Source: Acidobacteriaceae bacterium
Lineage (GTDB): Bacteria > Acidobacteriota > Terriglobia > Terriglobales > Acidobacteriaceae
Reading direction: 5' to 3'
Assembly (NCBI GenBank): GCA_003131315.1
Contig: PKUV01000101.1
Location: 1 to 39,308, forward strand
Length of the DNA: 39,308 nucleotides
The notes under the pieces are model-generated. The model was not told the DNA's origin. It saw nothing but the letters and a program-made list of their open reading frames with translations, and did not search any database. Made by a program: the position numbers and the translations under genes. Of this stretch, positions 24,585-32,592 are shown piece by piece; positions within the stretch are counted from its first letter, which is position 1, and each line of letters starts with the position of its first letter.

Positions 24585-24665
24585 TTTCCCCACAGAGAAC
24601 ACTGGGACAAAGAGGATCGCAGATCCCTTTCTGCTTTTCTCCGTGACTCCGTGCCTCCGTGGCAG
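24585..24665. repeat. CACAGAG/CTCCGTG palindromic repeat at the truncation point
   Basis: The left part CCCCACAGAGAACACTGGG and the right part ending TCTCCGTGCCTCCGTGGC combine arms seen in the copies at 14508, 25897 and 35503. It lies between the enoyl-CoA hydratase remnant and the BoxB-like gene. The bases from 24666 to 24703 hold nothing recognisable. Confidence 0.6.
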
Positions 24666-24703
24666 GTTCAGTTCAGGCGGACAAAAGTGCCGCCCCACAC
24701 GAG

Positions 24704-25879
24704 CTAAATGTTAATCGCCGACCGGCGCGGCTCGCCAATGGTGGACAGCGGATCGCGCGCGCCCACTTTCTCCATGATCCACTTCTTTTCGTTGCGGATG
24801 ATGTCGAGCAGCAGCTCTTTATCCTTCGCGCTCGGCAGATTCTCTTTACAGTGCCGCTCGTAGCTGCGGTCGTCCAACGGCTCGCCGGTCTCGCAGTGGT
24901 ACTTCTTCCCTGTCCATTGTCCAATGTTGCGGTTAAAGCGGATGTCCGGCGTGTAGAACTTCTTCTCGCCTGGCTCCAGGAACGTGTTCAGCCGCTCGAC
25001 CAATCCCGCGACTTCCTGGCGATATAAATGGCGGCTGTAGTCATTCAGGTCGTCGAGGTCGGCGGCTTTGTCGTTCTGCATCTCGTCGTACCGGCCTTTG
25101 ATTCCCCAGACGTAGGCCCAGTGCGCGGAGGAAGAATGATCCGTACCAAAAAGATCGAACGAACTCGATATCCACTTGTTCAGGTACTTCTGCATGAGCC
25201 ACCGCGGAATCACGCCTGCTTCGACCACGCGGCGCAGCCCATCGTTGCCGGTTCCCATGTGGAAGGCTTCCTCGCGCAGCATGTAAGACGTCGAGCGTCC
25301 GAGCGGCGCAAACGACGAATACTTCAGCATTTGAAGCTGGAATTTGCCGTCACGGTCCACAAAATCCGTGTAAGTGAAGAAGTCGAGCCAGTTATCGACG
25401 TCGACGTTGAAAGTGCCCAGCAGGCGTTTGTTTTCGAAGGCGCGGCGCTCCAGCATTTTCTGGGCTTCCACTTTGCCGGAGGAGCCGAAAAAGTCGATGA
25501 GCAGCGCGCACATCTGCCAGCCGTGGCGCATCTCTTCAATCATGACGCGGGTGAGCGCTCGGCGATCCCATTCCGACGGCGCCGTTTCAAACAGGTTGCG
25601 CTGCTGCTCCACGCTGGCAAATTCGGTGTCGCCCTGGTAGATAATCATGTTCATGAGCGCGTCCCGCATCTGCTGCGTGGGAATCTGGCGCAGGTTCTCC
25701 CACTTGTTGCGGCCTTTGTAGGCGCCGAACTGGATCTCCCCGGTCTCGATCGCTCCGTAGAGCGTATCGAAGTGGAACGCCTCGACGTCGTCTTTGTTAA
25801 CGCCAACTTCCTTGCGCCACTCGTTGAACAGCCCAACCCAGTCACTGAAGTTTCCGATTTTCGCTACTTTGCCTGGCAT
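24704..25879 (-). CDS. BoxB-like diiron oxygenase (benzoyl-CoA 2,3-epoxidase subunit B family)
   Basis: 391 residues, clearly shorter than characterised BoxB (about 470). Diiron-ligand motifs are in the BoxB order: YQGDTEFASVEQQR (Glu86), IEEMRHGWQM (Glu116, His119), DFVDRDGKFQLQ and LREEAFHM (Glu204, His207). FDLFGTDHSSSA and RFNRNIGQWTG also match BoxB. BoxB with reductase BoxA epoxidises benzoyl-CoA. No boxA, boxC or boxD is in the window; only an enoyl-CoA hydratase lies just upstream. A role in aromatic-CoA or other acyl-CoA oxidation is likely but unproven. ATG 25879 has GAGG 4 nt upstream. The separation from the hydratase gene is filled by a palindromic repeat. Confidence 0.85.
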   Translation of the reverse strand: MPGKVAKIGNFSDWVGLFNEWRKEVGVNKDDVEAFHFDTLYGAIETGEIQFGAYKGRNKWENLRQIPTQQMRDALMNMIIYQGDTEFASVEQQRNLFETAPSEWDRRALTRVMIEEMRHGWQMCALLIDFFGSSGKVEAQKMLERRAFENKRLLGTFNVDVDNWLDFFTYTDFVDRDGKFQLQMLKYSSFAPLGRSTSYMLREEAFHMGTGNDGLRRVVEAGVIPRWLMQKYLNKWISSSFDLFGTDHSSSAHWAYVWGIKGRYDEMQNDKAADLDDLNDYSRHLYRQEVAGLVERLNTFLEPGEKKFYTPDIRFNRNIGQWTGKKYHCETGEPLDDRSYERHCKENLPSAKDKELLLDIIRNEKKWIMEKVGARDPLSTIGEPRRSAINI

Positions 25880-25896
25880 AGGACCTCAAAATTCTT

Positions 25897-25977
25897 AACC
25901 ACAGGGGCCACAGAGGAACACAGGGGAAAACAACATCTTTGGGCGTTCCCCTGTGAACCCCTGCGCCCCCTGTGGTT
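25897..25977. repeat. Palindromic repeat, CACAGAGG/CCTGTGGT family (copy 2)
   Basis: Two 32-nt arms (25897-25928 and 25946-25977) are mutually inverted with about 27 matches and a 17-nt loop. It lies between the hydratase and BoxB-like genes, which are otherwise in the same orientation. Confidence 0.75.
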
Positions 25978-25992
25978 CAAGCTTTTTTGCTC

Positions 25993-26814
25993 TCATTTCG
26001 CCGTGAACACAGCCGGACGCTTCTCGACGTAAGCGGCCAAACCTTCCTTGGCATCATCGCTCTGGAATAGGATCTGCTGGTTCTCTCTCTCGACGGCCAA
26101 GGCTGATTCCATTGGGATCTCCCAGCCCGTCTGCACGGCGCGCTTTATGCGTCCAACGGCCTTCGCGGCCTTATTCGGCGGCGTGAACTGGCGCGCATAC
26201 TCCATGATGTTCTCCATGAAGCCATCGCGTTCGAAGATGTCGTTCACAATGCCAAACTCCTGCGCTTCTTCGAATGAGAACGTATTGCCGGTGATCATAA
26301 GTTCAATGGCTTTGCTTTTCCCTACCAGGCGCGACAGCCGCTGCGTTCCGCCGGTGCCGGGCAGCACGCCGAGGTTGACCTCGGGCAGGCCGATCTTGCC
26401 AGCGTCTTTGCGGGCAATCCGGAGGTCGGCAGCCATGGCGATCTCCAGCCCTCCGCCGACGCAATGCCCGTTGATCGCGGCGATGACAAGTTTCGGCGTG
26501 TGCTCCAGCCGCAGTAGCATTTCATTCGCATGCAGGCAGAAGTAATACTTGAACGTTGGATCGACCGAGGCCAGCATCTTGATGTTCGCGCCGGCAGAGA
26601 AAAACTTGTCGCCCACGCCCGTGAGCACGATCACGTGCACATCGTTATCCATGCGCGCCCTGAGGATGGCCTCGTCGAGCTGGCGGTTCATTTCGTAGGT
26701 GTAGGTGTTAGCCGGAGGATCGTTCATCTCGATCACGGCCACGCCGGCGTCGCTGCGATAGTTGATGAGCTGCTTGGTGGTTTCGCCGGTGGCCGGCTGC
26801 GTCGTGGTCGCCAT
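25993..26814 (-). CDS. Enoyl-CoA hydratase/isomerase (crotonase) family protein
   Basis: 273 residues. Crotonase marks: FSAGANIKML (first oxyanion-hole strand), INGHCVGGGLEIAMAADLRIA (second, with Glu124) and GLPEVNLGVLPGTGGTQRL (Glu145). Both glutamates of hydratases are present, so hydration of an enoyl-CoA is plausible. At half the size of BoxC it is not that enzyme. ATG 26814 has AAGGAG with 6-nt spacing, the best ribosome-binding site of this cluster. It sits between the DapA-like gene (51 bp upstream) and the BoxB-like gene. Confidence 0.9.
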   Translation of the reverse strand: MATTTQPATGETTKQLINYRSDAGVAVIEMNDPPANTYTYEMNRQLDEAILRARMDNDVHVIVLTGVGDKFFSAGANIKMLASVDPTFKYYFCLHANEMLLRLEHTPKLVIAAINGHCVGGGLEIAMAADLRIARKDAGKIGLPEVNLGVLPGTGGTQRLSRLVGKSKAIELMITGNTFSFEEAQEFGIVNDIFERDGFMENIMEYARQFTPPNKAAKAVGRIKRAVQTGWEIPMESALAVERENQQILFQSDDAKEGLAAYVEKRPAVFTAK

Positions 26815-26865
26815 AATTTGCTCCTTATTGATTTCGCGTTAACTTCTTCGCCCTGCAGAAATCCC

Positions 26866-27975
26866 TTAGCTCTTGATTCCCGCCATCAATTTCTCGATCT
26901 CGGCTTTCTGCTCGCCAGAGAGCGGCAAAAATGGCAGCCGCGATGGGCCTCCATAGTAGCCATTCAGGTCCATGGAGTACTTCACGCCTGGGACGCCGAG
27001 CTCACCGACCACGCGCTGGGCAGCGAGTTTCACGCGCTCTTGTTTTTCGCGGGCGAGCGCGTTGTCTCCATCTTTGAGCGCTGCGTAGATTTCGTAGCAC
27101 GCCATGGGCGCAGGACACGCAAGCGCGAGAATGGCGCCGACCGCTCCCAGTCCAAGCGACGGTTCGAGCTGGTGAGCCGCGCCGACCATGACCTGGAAGC
27201 CGACTTCTTTCTGCCGCGTCTTCAATTTTCCTACGACGGTTACCGCGATCGATGATGGTGTCGATGTCGTCGACGGGCGCGGCGGTCCCTCCGTCGATGC
27301 AGTTGCGCCAGTCAAGGAGGCGACAGTAACGAGTTCCCTGCTCTCTTTCGCGCTTTCGGCCACTGCCGCCTTGAGCATGCGCGGAGTCACGGCATCGAAC
27401 GTTTCGGTCACGGTGGCCTGCCTCTTCACGTAGCGCGTGCCCTCGACCATCTTTTTCACTTTGTCGAGGTTGCCGCTCGATTCCTTGATGGCGACGATGT
27501 TGGGATGACCCGCGAGTTCGATCACGACTTCGGCGGGAATGTCGTATCCGGTGGCCTGCGGAAAGTTGTAGATGATAATCGGCAGCGCGGACCGGTCGGC
27601 TACCGTGCGATAAAAAGCGAGCAGGTTCGCAGGGTGCATCTGCTTCTTGTAATAGTGCGGAGTGCGCACCATGGCGGCGTCGTAGCCAAGCTCAGCGGCG
27701 TATTCGGTGAGCCGCAGAGTTTCATGTGCAGACTCGACGCCGGTGCCTGCGATCATGACTTTATTGGGCGCGGCGGCGGCGAGCGCCGTCTTCAGCACGT
27801 CGCGGCGTTCCTGGTCGGACAGCAGGATCGCCTCGCCCGTTGAACCGAGCGCCACGATGCCGGCAACCGGCGTGCGCGAGTAGCGTTCGACGTTCGCTTC
27901 GATCTTTTTGTAATAGACCTCGCCATCGGGAAAGAAGGGCGTCGTGATGGGCGGAAAGATTCCGGATAAGAGCAT
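26866..27975 (-). CDS. DapA-family aldolase/synthase with a 76-residue insertion
   Basis: 369 residues; the family is normally about 300. Residues 1-180 are standard: FPPITTPF, GSTGEAILLS, PIIIYNFPQATG (Tyr136) and VAIKESSG with Schiff-base Lys164. The family resumes at KEVGFQVMVGAAH and continues to the end (PGVKYSMDLNGYYGG). Between them, residues about 181-256 form an extra segment with a Ser/Thr/Pro-rich stretch (about 224-245). The frame is unbroken, so this is not a simple frameshift. Members cleave or form C-C bonds with pyruvate; the substrate is unknown. Start chosen at ATG 27975, since the upstream TTG at 28029 adds only a basic, non-conserved segment. Confidence 0.85.
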   Translation of the reverse strand: MLLSGIFPPITTPFFPDGEVYYKKIEANVERYSRTPVAGIVALGSTGEAILLSDQERRDVLKTALAAAAPNKVMIAGTGVESAHETLRLTEYAAELGYDAAMVRTPHYYKKQMHPANLLAFYRTVADRSALPIIIYNFPQATGYDIPAEVVIELAGHPNIVAIKESSGNLDKVKKMVEGTRYVKRQATVTETFDAVTPRMLKAAVAESAKESRELVTVASLTGATASTEGPPRPSTTSTPSSIAVTVVGKLKTRQKEVGFQVMVGAAHQLEPSLGLGAVGAILALACPAPMACYEIYAALKDGDNALAREKQERVKLAAQRVVGELGVPGVKYSMDLNGYYGGPSRLPFLPLSGEQKAEIEKLMAGIKS

Positions 27976-28080
27976 GGTGGACCCCAGTCGTCGGTCGTTC
28001 GTCGTTGATCGTTTGCGACCGCGATTCAATTATGGAGTCTGGGTTGAGAGTTTGTCATCTTGAGGTCGGGTCGGGAAACC

Positions 28081-28551
28081 TTACTGGCAGACGGGCCAGT
28101 TTTTGTTGGGGTCGACTTCGTGGCGATACTGGTCTTCGGTCCCAACGAAGAAGCGGGCAAACGGTGTCGAGGTGCGGTCGTCAACCATGGTCTCAATTTG
28201 CCAGACCATGCCGCCTTTGCAAACGCCGGCGTTCGAGAGCAACGTACGGCGGTCGCCTGAGTAGTAGAAAAAATCGTCTCTGCCGTGGCCAGGCTGCGGA
28301 TCGGAGGAAGTTTGCAGCGTTCCGTGCGCGTCCAGTTTGAGCAGACGGCGGCCGTCTTCCATCGGCAAAGGCGGCGCGCCTTTCTGGCGAAAATCAACGC
28401 GCACCCAGCCGCTGTATCCGGCGGGAATCAGGAAGCGCTCCGGCGGCCGGCGATGGAAAACAAGATCGAAGGCGGTCGGGCCGAAGACGACGGCGGCGAT
28501 GAAGATGGGAAGGCCGAGGACTGCGACGATGATAAAAGGGGCTCTGGTCAT
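28081..28551 (-). CDS. Membrane-anchored protein, DUF6843-like
   Basis: 156 residues: one N-terminal transmembrane segment (FIIVAVLGLPIFIAAVVFG), then an extracytoplasmic domain opening FLIPAGYSGWVRVDF, the pattern I associate with DUF6843. Function is unknown. The start lies 6 bp after the carB stop, so it is almost certainly cotranscribed with carB. Confidence 0.65.
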   Translation of the reverse strand: MTRAPFIIVAVLGLPIFIAAVVFGPTAFDLVFHRRPPERFLIPAGYSGWVRVDFRQKGAPPLPMEDGRRLLKLDAHGTLQTSSDPQPGHGRDDFFYYSGDRRTLLSNAGVCKGGMVWQIETMVDDRTSTPFARFFVGTEDQYRHEVDPNKNWPVCQ

Positions 28552-28557
28552 GCGACC

Positions 28558-31500
28558 TTACTTCGCCGCGACTCTCTCCGCGTGCAGCGCCTGCAGAGCT
28601 TGCACGCGCACTTCTCCACGTTGCAGGGCGGCGATACCTTGCGCGGCGGCTCGGGCAGCGGAGAGCGTGGTAATGGTCGTGATGCGGGCGGTAACTGCGG
28701 CGCGGCGAATCGCTTTCTCGTCGAAATAAGGGTCGGGCCCGTGCGGCGTGTTGACGATCAGCTGGATGCGATCGGCTTTGATCAGGTCCACCGCGTTGGG
28801 CCGGCCTTCTTTTACCTTGTAGACGCGCTCAACCGCCAAGCCGGCTTCTTCCAGGATGTCCGCTGTGCCGTGCGTGGCCACGAGTTTGAATCCCATGTCG
28901 ACGAAGCGATGCGCGATCTCCACCACCTGCGGCTTGTCGTGGTCGGTAACGCTGATGAAAACCGTGCCCTGCGTCGGCAGTTTCTGGCCGGCGGCAATTT
29001 GGGCTTTGGCGAAGGCTTCGCCGAAATTGTCAGCGATGCCCATGACTTCTCCGGTGGAGCGCATTTCGGGGCCAAGAACCGTATCGACGCCGGGAAATTT
29101 CGACCAGGGAAAGACCGGAGATTTCACGTAGAAGCAGCGGCCCGTATCGAGATCCGTGCCGCGCTCGACGTATTCCGGAAGGAACTCGCGCAGCTTGCGG
29201 CCGGTCATGAGGCGCGCGGCAATCTTGGCCATGGGCACGCCGGTAGCTTTTGAAACGAATGGCACGGTGCGTGAGGCGCGCGGGTTCACTTCCAGCACAT
29301 AGACTTTTGCTTCGTGATGGCCGTTACCCTTCGCGCCGTTGCCGCGCGGGATCGCGAACTGCACGTTCATCAGGCCGATCACTTTCAGCGCCCGCGCCAG
29401 CTTGAAAGTGTGGTCGCGCATTTGCTCGAGCAGCGGCTCGGGGATGTCGACCGTGGGCAGCACGCAGGAAGAGTCGCCGGAGTGGATGCCGGCTTCCTCG
29501 ATGTGCTGCATGATGCCCCCGATCACGACGTCCTCGCCGTCGGAAAGCGCGTCCACGTCGACTTCAATCGCGTCTTCCAGAAATTTATCGATGAGTATGG
29601 CGCGGTCCTGCGAATACTCGACTGCCTGCTTCATATACTGCATGATGGTGTCTTCGTCGTAGGCGATAACCATCGCTCGCCCTCCGAGTACATACGAAGG
29701 ACGAACCAGCACCGGGAACCCAATCTTCTTCGCGGCTTCGACTGCCTCCTCGGCCGAGGTGACCATGGCTCCCGGAGCTTGCAGGATGTCGAGCTCCTCC
29801 AGCAGCTTCCCGAAGCGCTTGCGGTCTTCCGCCAGATCGATGGATTCGGGCGTGGTTCCGATGATGTTGACGCCTGCAGCTTTGAGCGGCAGAGAAAGAT
29901 TCAGCGGCGTCTGACCGCCGAACTGCACGATAACGCCGACCGGCGCGCCGCCGGACGCTTCGTGCTCGCAGATGGCGAACACATCTTCGAGCGTGAGCGG
30001 CTCGAAGTAGAGGCGGTCACTGGTGTCGTAGTCGGTGGAGACCGTCTCCGGATTGCAGTTGATCATGATGGTTTCGTAGCCGTCCTCACGCAGCGCGTAG
30101 CTGGCGTGGCAGCAGCAGTAATCAAATTCAATTCCCTGCCCGATGCGGTTGGGACCGGAACCGAGAATGACGACCTTCTTCTTCGCGGTGGGCGCAGCCT
30201 CGTCTTCTTCTTCGTAGGTGGAATAGAGATAAGGTGTGTAGCTTTCGAACTCCGCAGCGCAGGTATCCACCCGCTTGTAGACCGGCTTCACGCCATGTTT
30301 CTTGCGGAAGTGGCGAACTTGTTCCTGGCCGCCTTTGCCGTCCAGACGCCAAGTCCCGGCGAGACGTCCGTCGGAGAAGCCCATACGCTTGGCTTCGCGC
30401 AGCACCTCGGTGGGGATCGATTCCATCGGGTGCTTTTCCAGCTCCAGTTGCATGTCGTTAATTTCTTTCAGCTGGTAGAGAAACCACGGGTCAATCGATG
30501 TCATCTTCGCGATCTGCTTGATCGTGTGTCCCTGACGGATTGCGTACTGCACGTAGGTCAGCCGCTCGGGATGCGGCGTGACCAGCCGCTGGGTGAGAAT
30601 CTTGGGCTCGATTTTCTGCGACCCCACGCGCTTGCCGGTATCGAGCGAGCGGATTCCCTTCTGCAATGCTTCCTTGAAGGTGCGGCCGAGGGCCATCACT
30701 TCGCCGACGGATTTCATCTGCGGTCCAAGCGATTCGTCGGCGCCGGGAAATTTCTCGAACTGCCACTTCGGAATCTTGACGACCACGTAGTCGAGCGTGG
30801 GCTCGAAGCAGGCTGGAGTCTTGCGCGTAATGTCATTTGGAATCTCGTCGAGCGTATAGCCGACGGCAAGCTTGGCGGCGATTTTCGCGATCGGAAAGCC
30901 GGTCGCCTTCGATGCCAGCGCGGAAGAGCGCGAGACGCGCGGGTTCATTTCGATCACCACCATGCGCCCGGTCGAAGGATTGACGCCGAACTGGATATTG
31001 GATCCACCGGTCTCGACGCCGATCTCGCGGATCACGGCAATCGCCGCATCGCGCATTACTTGGTACTCGCGGTCGGTGAGCGTCTGCGCCGGGGCGACGG
31101 TGATGGAATCGCCGGTATGCACGCCCATGGGATCGAAGTTTTCAATCGAGCAGATGATGATGACGTTGTCTTTCGTGTCGCGCATCACCTCGAGCTCGTA
31201 CTCTTTCCAGCCGAGCACGGATTCTTCGATCAGGCACTCATGCGCGGGCGAGAGGTCGAGGCCGCGGGCGAGCACTTCCATCAGTTCTTCACGGTTGTAG
31301 GCAATACCGCCGCCCGTGCCGCCCAGCGTGAACGAGGGGCGAATGATGACCGGGAAGCCGATCTTGCCGGCAAACTCGATGCCGTCTTTCAGGTTGTTGA
31401 CGAGCGCCGATTTCGGCACGTCGAGCCCGATGCGCTGCATGGCATCTTTGAAAAACAGGCGGTCTTCGGCCTTCTTGATGGCGCCGATCTGCGCGCCAAT

Positions 31501-31863
31501 CAGAAGCACGTTGTACTTGTCGAGCACGCCGCTGTCGGCAAGTTCGATGGCGAGGTTGAGCGCGGTCTGCCCGCCAACGGTGGGGAGAATGGCAAAGCCC
31601 GCACTCGGCGACATCTCCCGCTCGACGCGAATAATCTCTTCGAGATATTCGCGGGTAAGCGGCTCGATGTAAGTGCGGTCCGCCGACTCGGGATCGGTCA
31701 TGATGGTGGCCGGGTTCGAGTTGGCCAGCACGACTTCAAACCCCTCGGACTTGAGCGCCTTGCAGGCTTGAGTGCCGGAGTAGTCGAACTCGGCCGACTG
31801 TCCGATGACGATGGGGCCGGAGCCGAGGATTAGGATCTTCGAGATGTCAGTTCTACGTGGCAT
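28558..31863 (-). CDS. carB: Carbamoyl-phosphate synthase large subunit
   Basis: 1101 residues, slightly longer than the E. coli protein. Two ATP-grasp halves are evident: the first opens [22 protein letters not shown], the second [20 protein letters not shown] from about residue 570. Each has [12 protein letters not shown] or [12 protein letters not shown], and [12 protein letters not shown] or [12 protein letters not shown]. The C-terminal MGS-like allosteric domain starts near [13 protein letters not shown]. With CarA it makes carbamoyl phosphate for pyrimidines and arginine. Its ATG overlaps the stop codon of the restriction endonuclease gene (TAATG), and only AAGAAG is visible as ribosome-binding site, so re-initiation from the endonuclease reading frame is likely. 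Confidence 0.97.
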   Translation of the reverse strand: MPRRTDISKILILGSGPIVIGQSAEFDYSGTQACKALKSEGFEVVLANSNPATIMTDPESADRTYIEPLTREYLEEIIRVEREMSPSAGFAILPTVGGQTALNLAIELADSGVLDKYNVLLIGAQIGAIKKAEDRLFFKDAMQRIGLDVPKSALVNNLKDGIEFAGKIGFPVIIRPSFTLGGTGGGIAYNREELMEVLARGLDLSPAHECLIEESVLGWKEYELEVMRDTKDNVIIICSIENFDPMGVHTGDSITVAPAQTLTDREYQVMRDAAIAVIREIGVETGGSNIQFGVNPSTGRMVVIEMNPRVSRSSALASKATGFPIAKIAAKLAVGYTLDEIPNDITRKTPACFEPTLDYVVVKIPKWQFEKFPGADESLGPQMKSVGEVMALGRTFKEALQKGIRSLDTGKRVGSQKIEPKILTQRLVTPHPERLTYVQYAIRQGHTIKQIAKMTSIDPWFLYQLKEINDMQLELEKHPMESIPTEVLREAKRMGFSDGRLAGTWRLDGKGGQEQVRHFRKKHGVKPVYKRVDTCAAEFESYTPYLYSTYEEEDEAAPTAKKKVVILGSGPNRIGQGIEFDYCCCHASYALREDGYETIMINCNPETVSTDYDTSDRLYFEPLTLEDVFAICEHEASGGAPVGVIVQFGGQTPLNLSLPLKAAGVNIIGTTPESIDLAEDRKRFGKLLEELDILQAPGAMVTSAEEAVEAAKKIGFPVLVRPSYVLGGRAMVIAYDEDTIMQYMKQAVEYSQDRAILIDKFLEDAIEVDVDALSDGEDVVIGGIMQHIEEAGIHSGDSSCVLPTVDIPEPLLEQMRDHTFKLARALKVIGLMNVQFAIPRGNGAKGNGHHEAKVYVLEVNPRASRTVPFVSKATGVPMAKIAARLMTGRKLREFLPEYVERGTDLDTGRCFYVKSPVFPWSKFPGVDTVLGPEMRSTGEVMGIADNFGEAFAKAQIAAGQKLPTQGTVFISVTDHDKPQVVEIAHRFVDMGFKLVATHGTADILEEAGLAVERVYKVKEGRPNAVDLIKADRIQLIVNTPHGPDPYFDEKAIRRAAVTARITTITTLSAARAAAQGIAALQRGEVRVQALQALHAERVAAK

Positions 31864-32588
31864 TATTGTGTCTTCTTGAGAGCTATCGCCTTCGCCAATA
31901 GCGATGAGACGAAATTGGAGAAACTCAGTTCGGGGACAGGCTCGCTATATTGCCCGCGCACTCCATCGCTGCTCTTGGACATCAGGAAACAGGTTGCATC
32001 GTAAAGCCTTTCGCGAACAAGCTTCGTCAGAAGAATTTCGTAGCGCCGCGCATACGACGCCGACTTAAACTCCTGAAATACCTTGAAGTGCGGCTCTTGT
32101 GCCTTGACGGGGCGGGTGGAAGCCGGAGACTCTTCGAGCAGCATCACATAACCTAACCATGGACGCCCGGACGGCTTGAATGCCCCCTCGCGATATGCAG
32201 CCCACAGGTCTGTGGCGCTGCCCAGAGCCTCTTCCGTTCGATTGTTGTAGTTATTGCCGAATGACCCGACTTGCGACTTAAATTCAATCGCCGCGATCAG
32301 GCACCCATCCACTACCACCAGGAGATCCCATTTCTTCTCTGGCCGAAACCAGCCCGGAAGCTCGACTTGCCGCTCGCAATAGATCACAGGTTTATTCACC
32401 CCGGACTCTTCGAGCAAGTCCCGGACTAATTCGACGAATCCGTCCATTTGGCTGCCGCCGGTGACAGCAGCCCTTGCTCCGGCGTCGCGGACTCCTGATT
32501 TCGCGCCCTGCTTCTGCGCTTGAGTTTCCCGACTAGACCAAAATCGCGCGACTGCCTCTTTGAGTTTTAAATCCAGTTCAGTGTTCAA
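31863..32588 (-). CDS. Type II restriction endonuclease, XhoI/PaeR7I family
   Basis: 241 residues, the family's usual length. [19 protein letters not shown] (33-51) is the N-terminal signature. The PD-(D/E)xK core is WDLL (Asp88) and IAAIEFKSQ (Glu102, Lys104), followed by [21 protein letters not shown]. Characterised members cut CTCGAG; the specificity here is inferred from family. It starts with TTG at 32588, preceded by AGGGA 7 nt upstream, 4 bp after the methyltransferase stop. An out-of-frame ATG at 32592 would give only MLEH before a stop. Its TAA overlaps the carB ATG. It looks intact, with no frameshift and core residues present. Confidence 0.93.
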   Translation of the reverse strand: MNTELDLKLKEAVARFWSSRETQAQKQGAKSGVRDAGARAAVTGGSQMDGFVELVRDLLEESGVNKPVIYCERQVELPGWFRPEKKWDLLVVVDGCLIAAIEFKSQVGSFGNNYNNRTEEALGSATDLWAAYREGAFKPSGRPWLGYVMLLEESPASTRPVKAQEPHFKVFQEFKSASYARRYEILLTKLVRERLYDATCFLMSKSSDGVRGQYSEPVPELSFSNFVSSLLAKAIALKKTQ

Positions 32589-32592
32589 GCAT

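Noticed and set aside
28048-28080. GTCATCTTGAGGTCGGG resembling the TCATCCTGAG repeat
   Set aside because: Only the first 12 bases agree and no inverted partner is close by.
29314-31833. 839-codon plus-strand open frame
   Set aside because: Exact antisense of carB, Arg/His/Asp-rich peptide with no domain; the carB frame is unmistakable.
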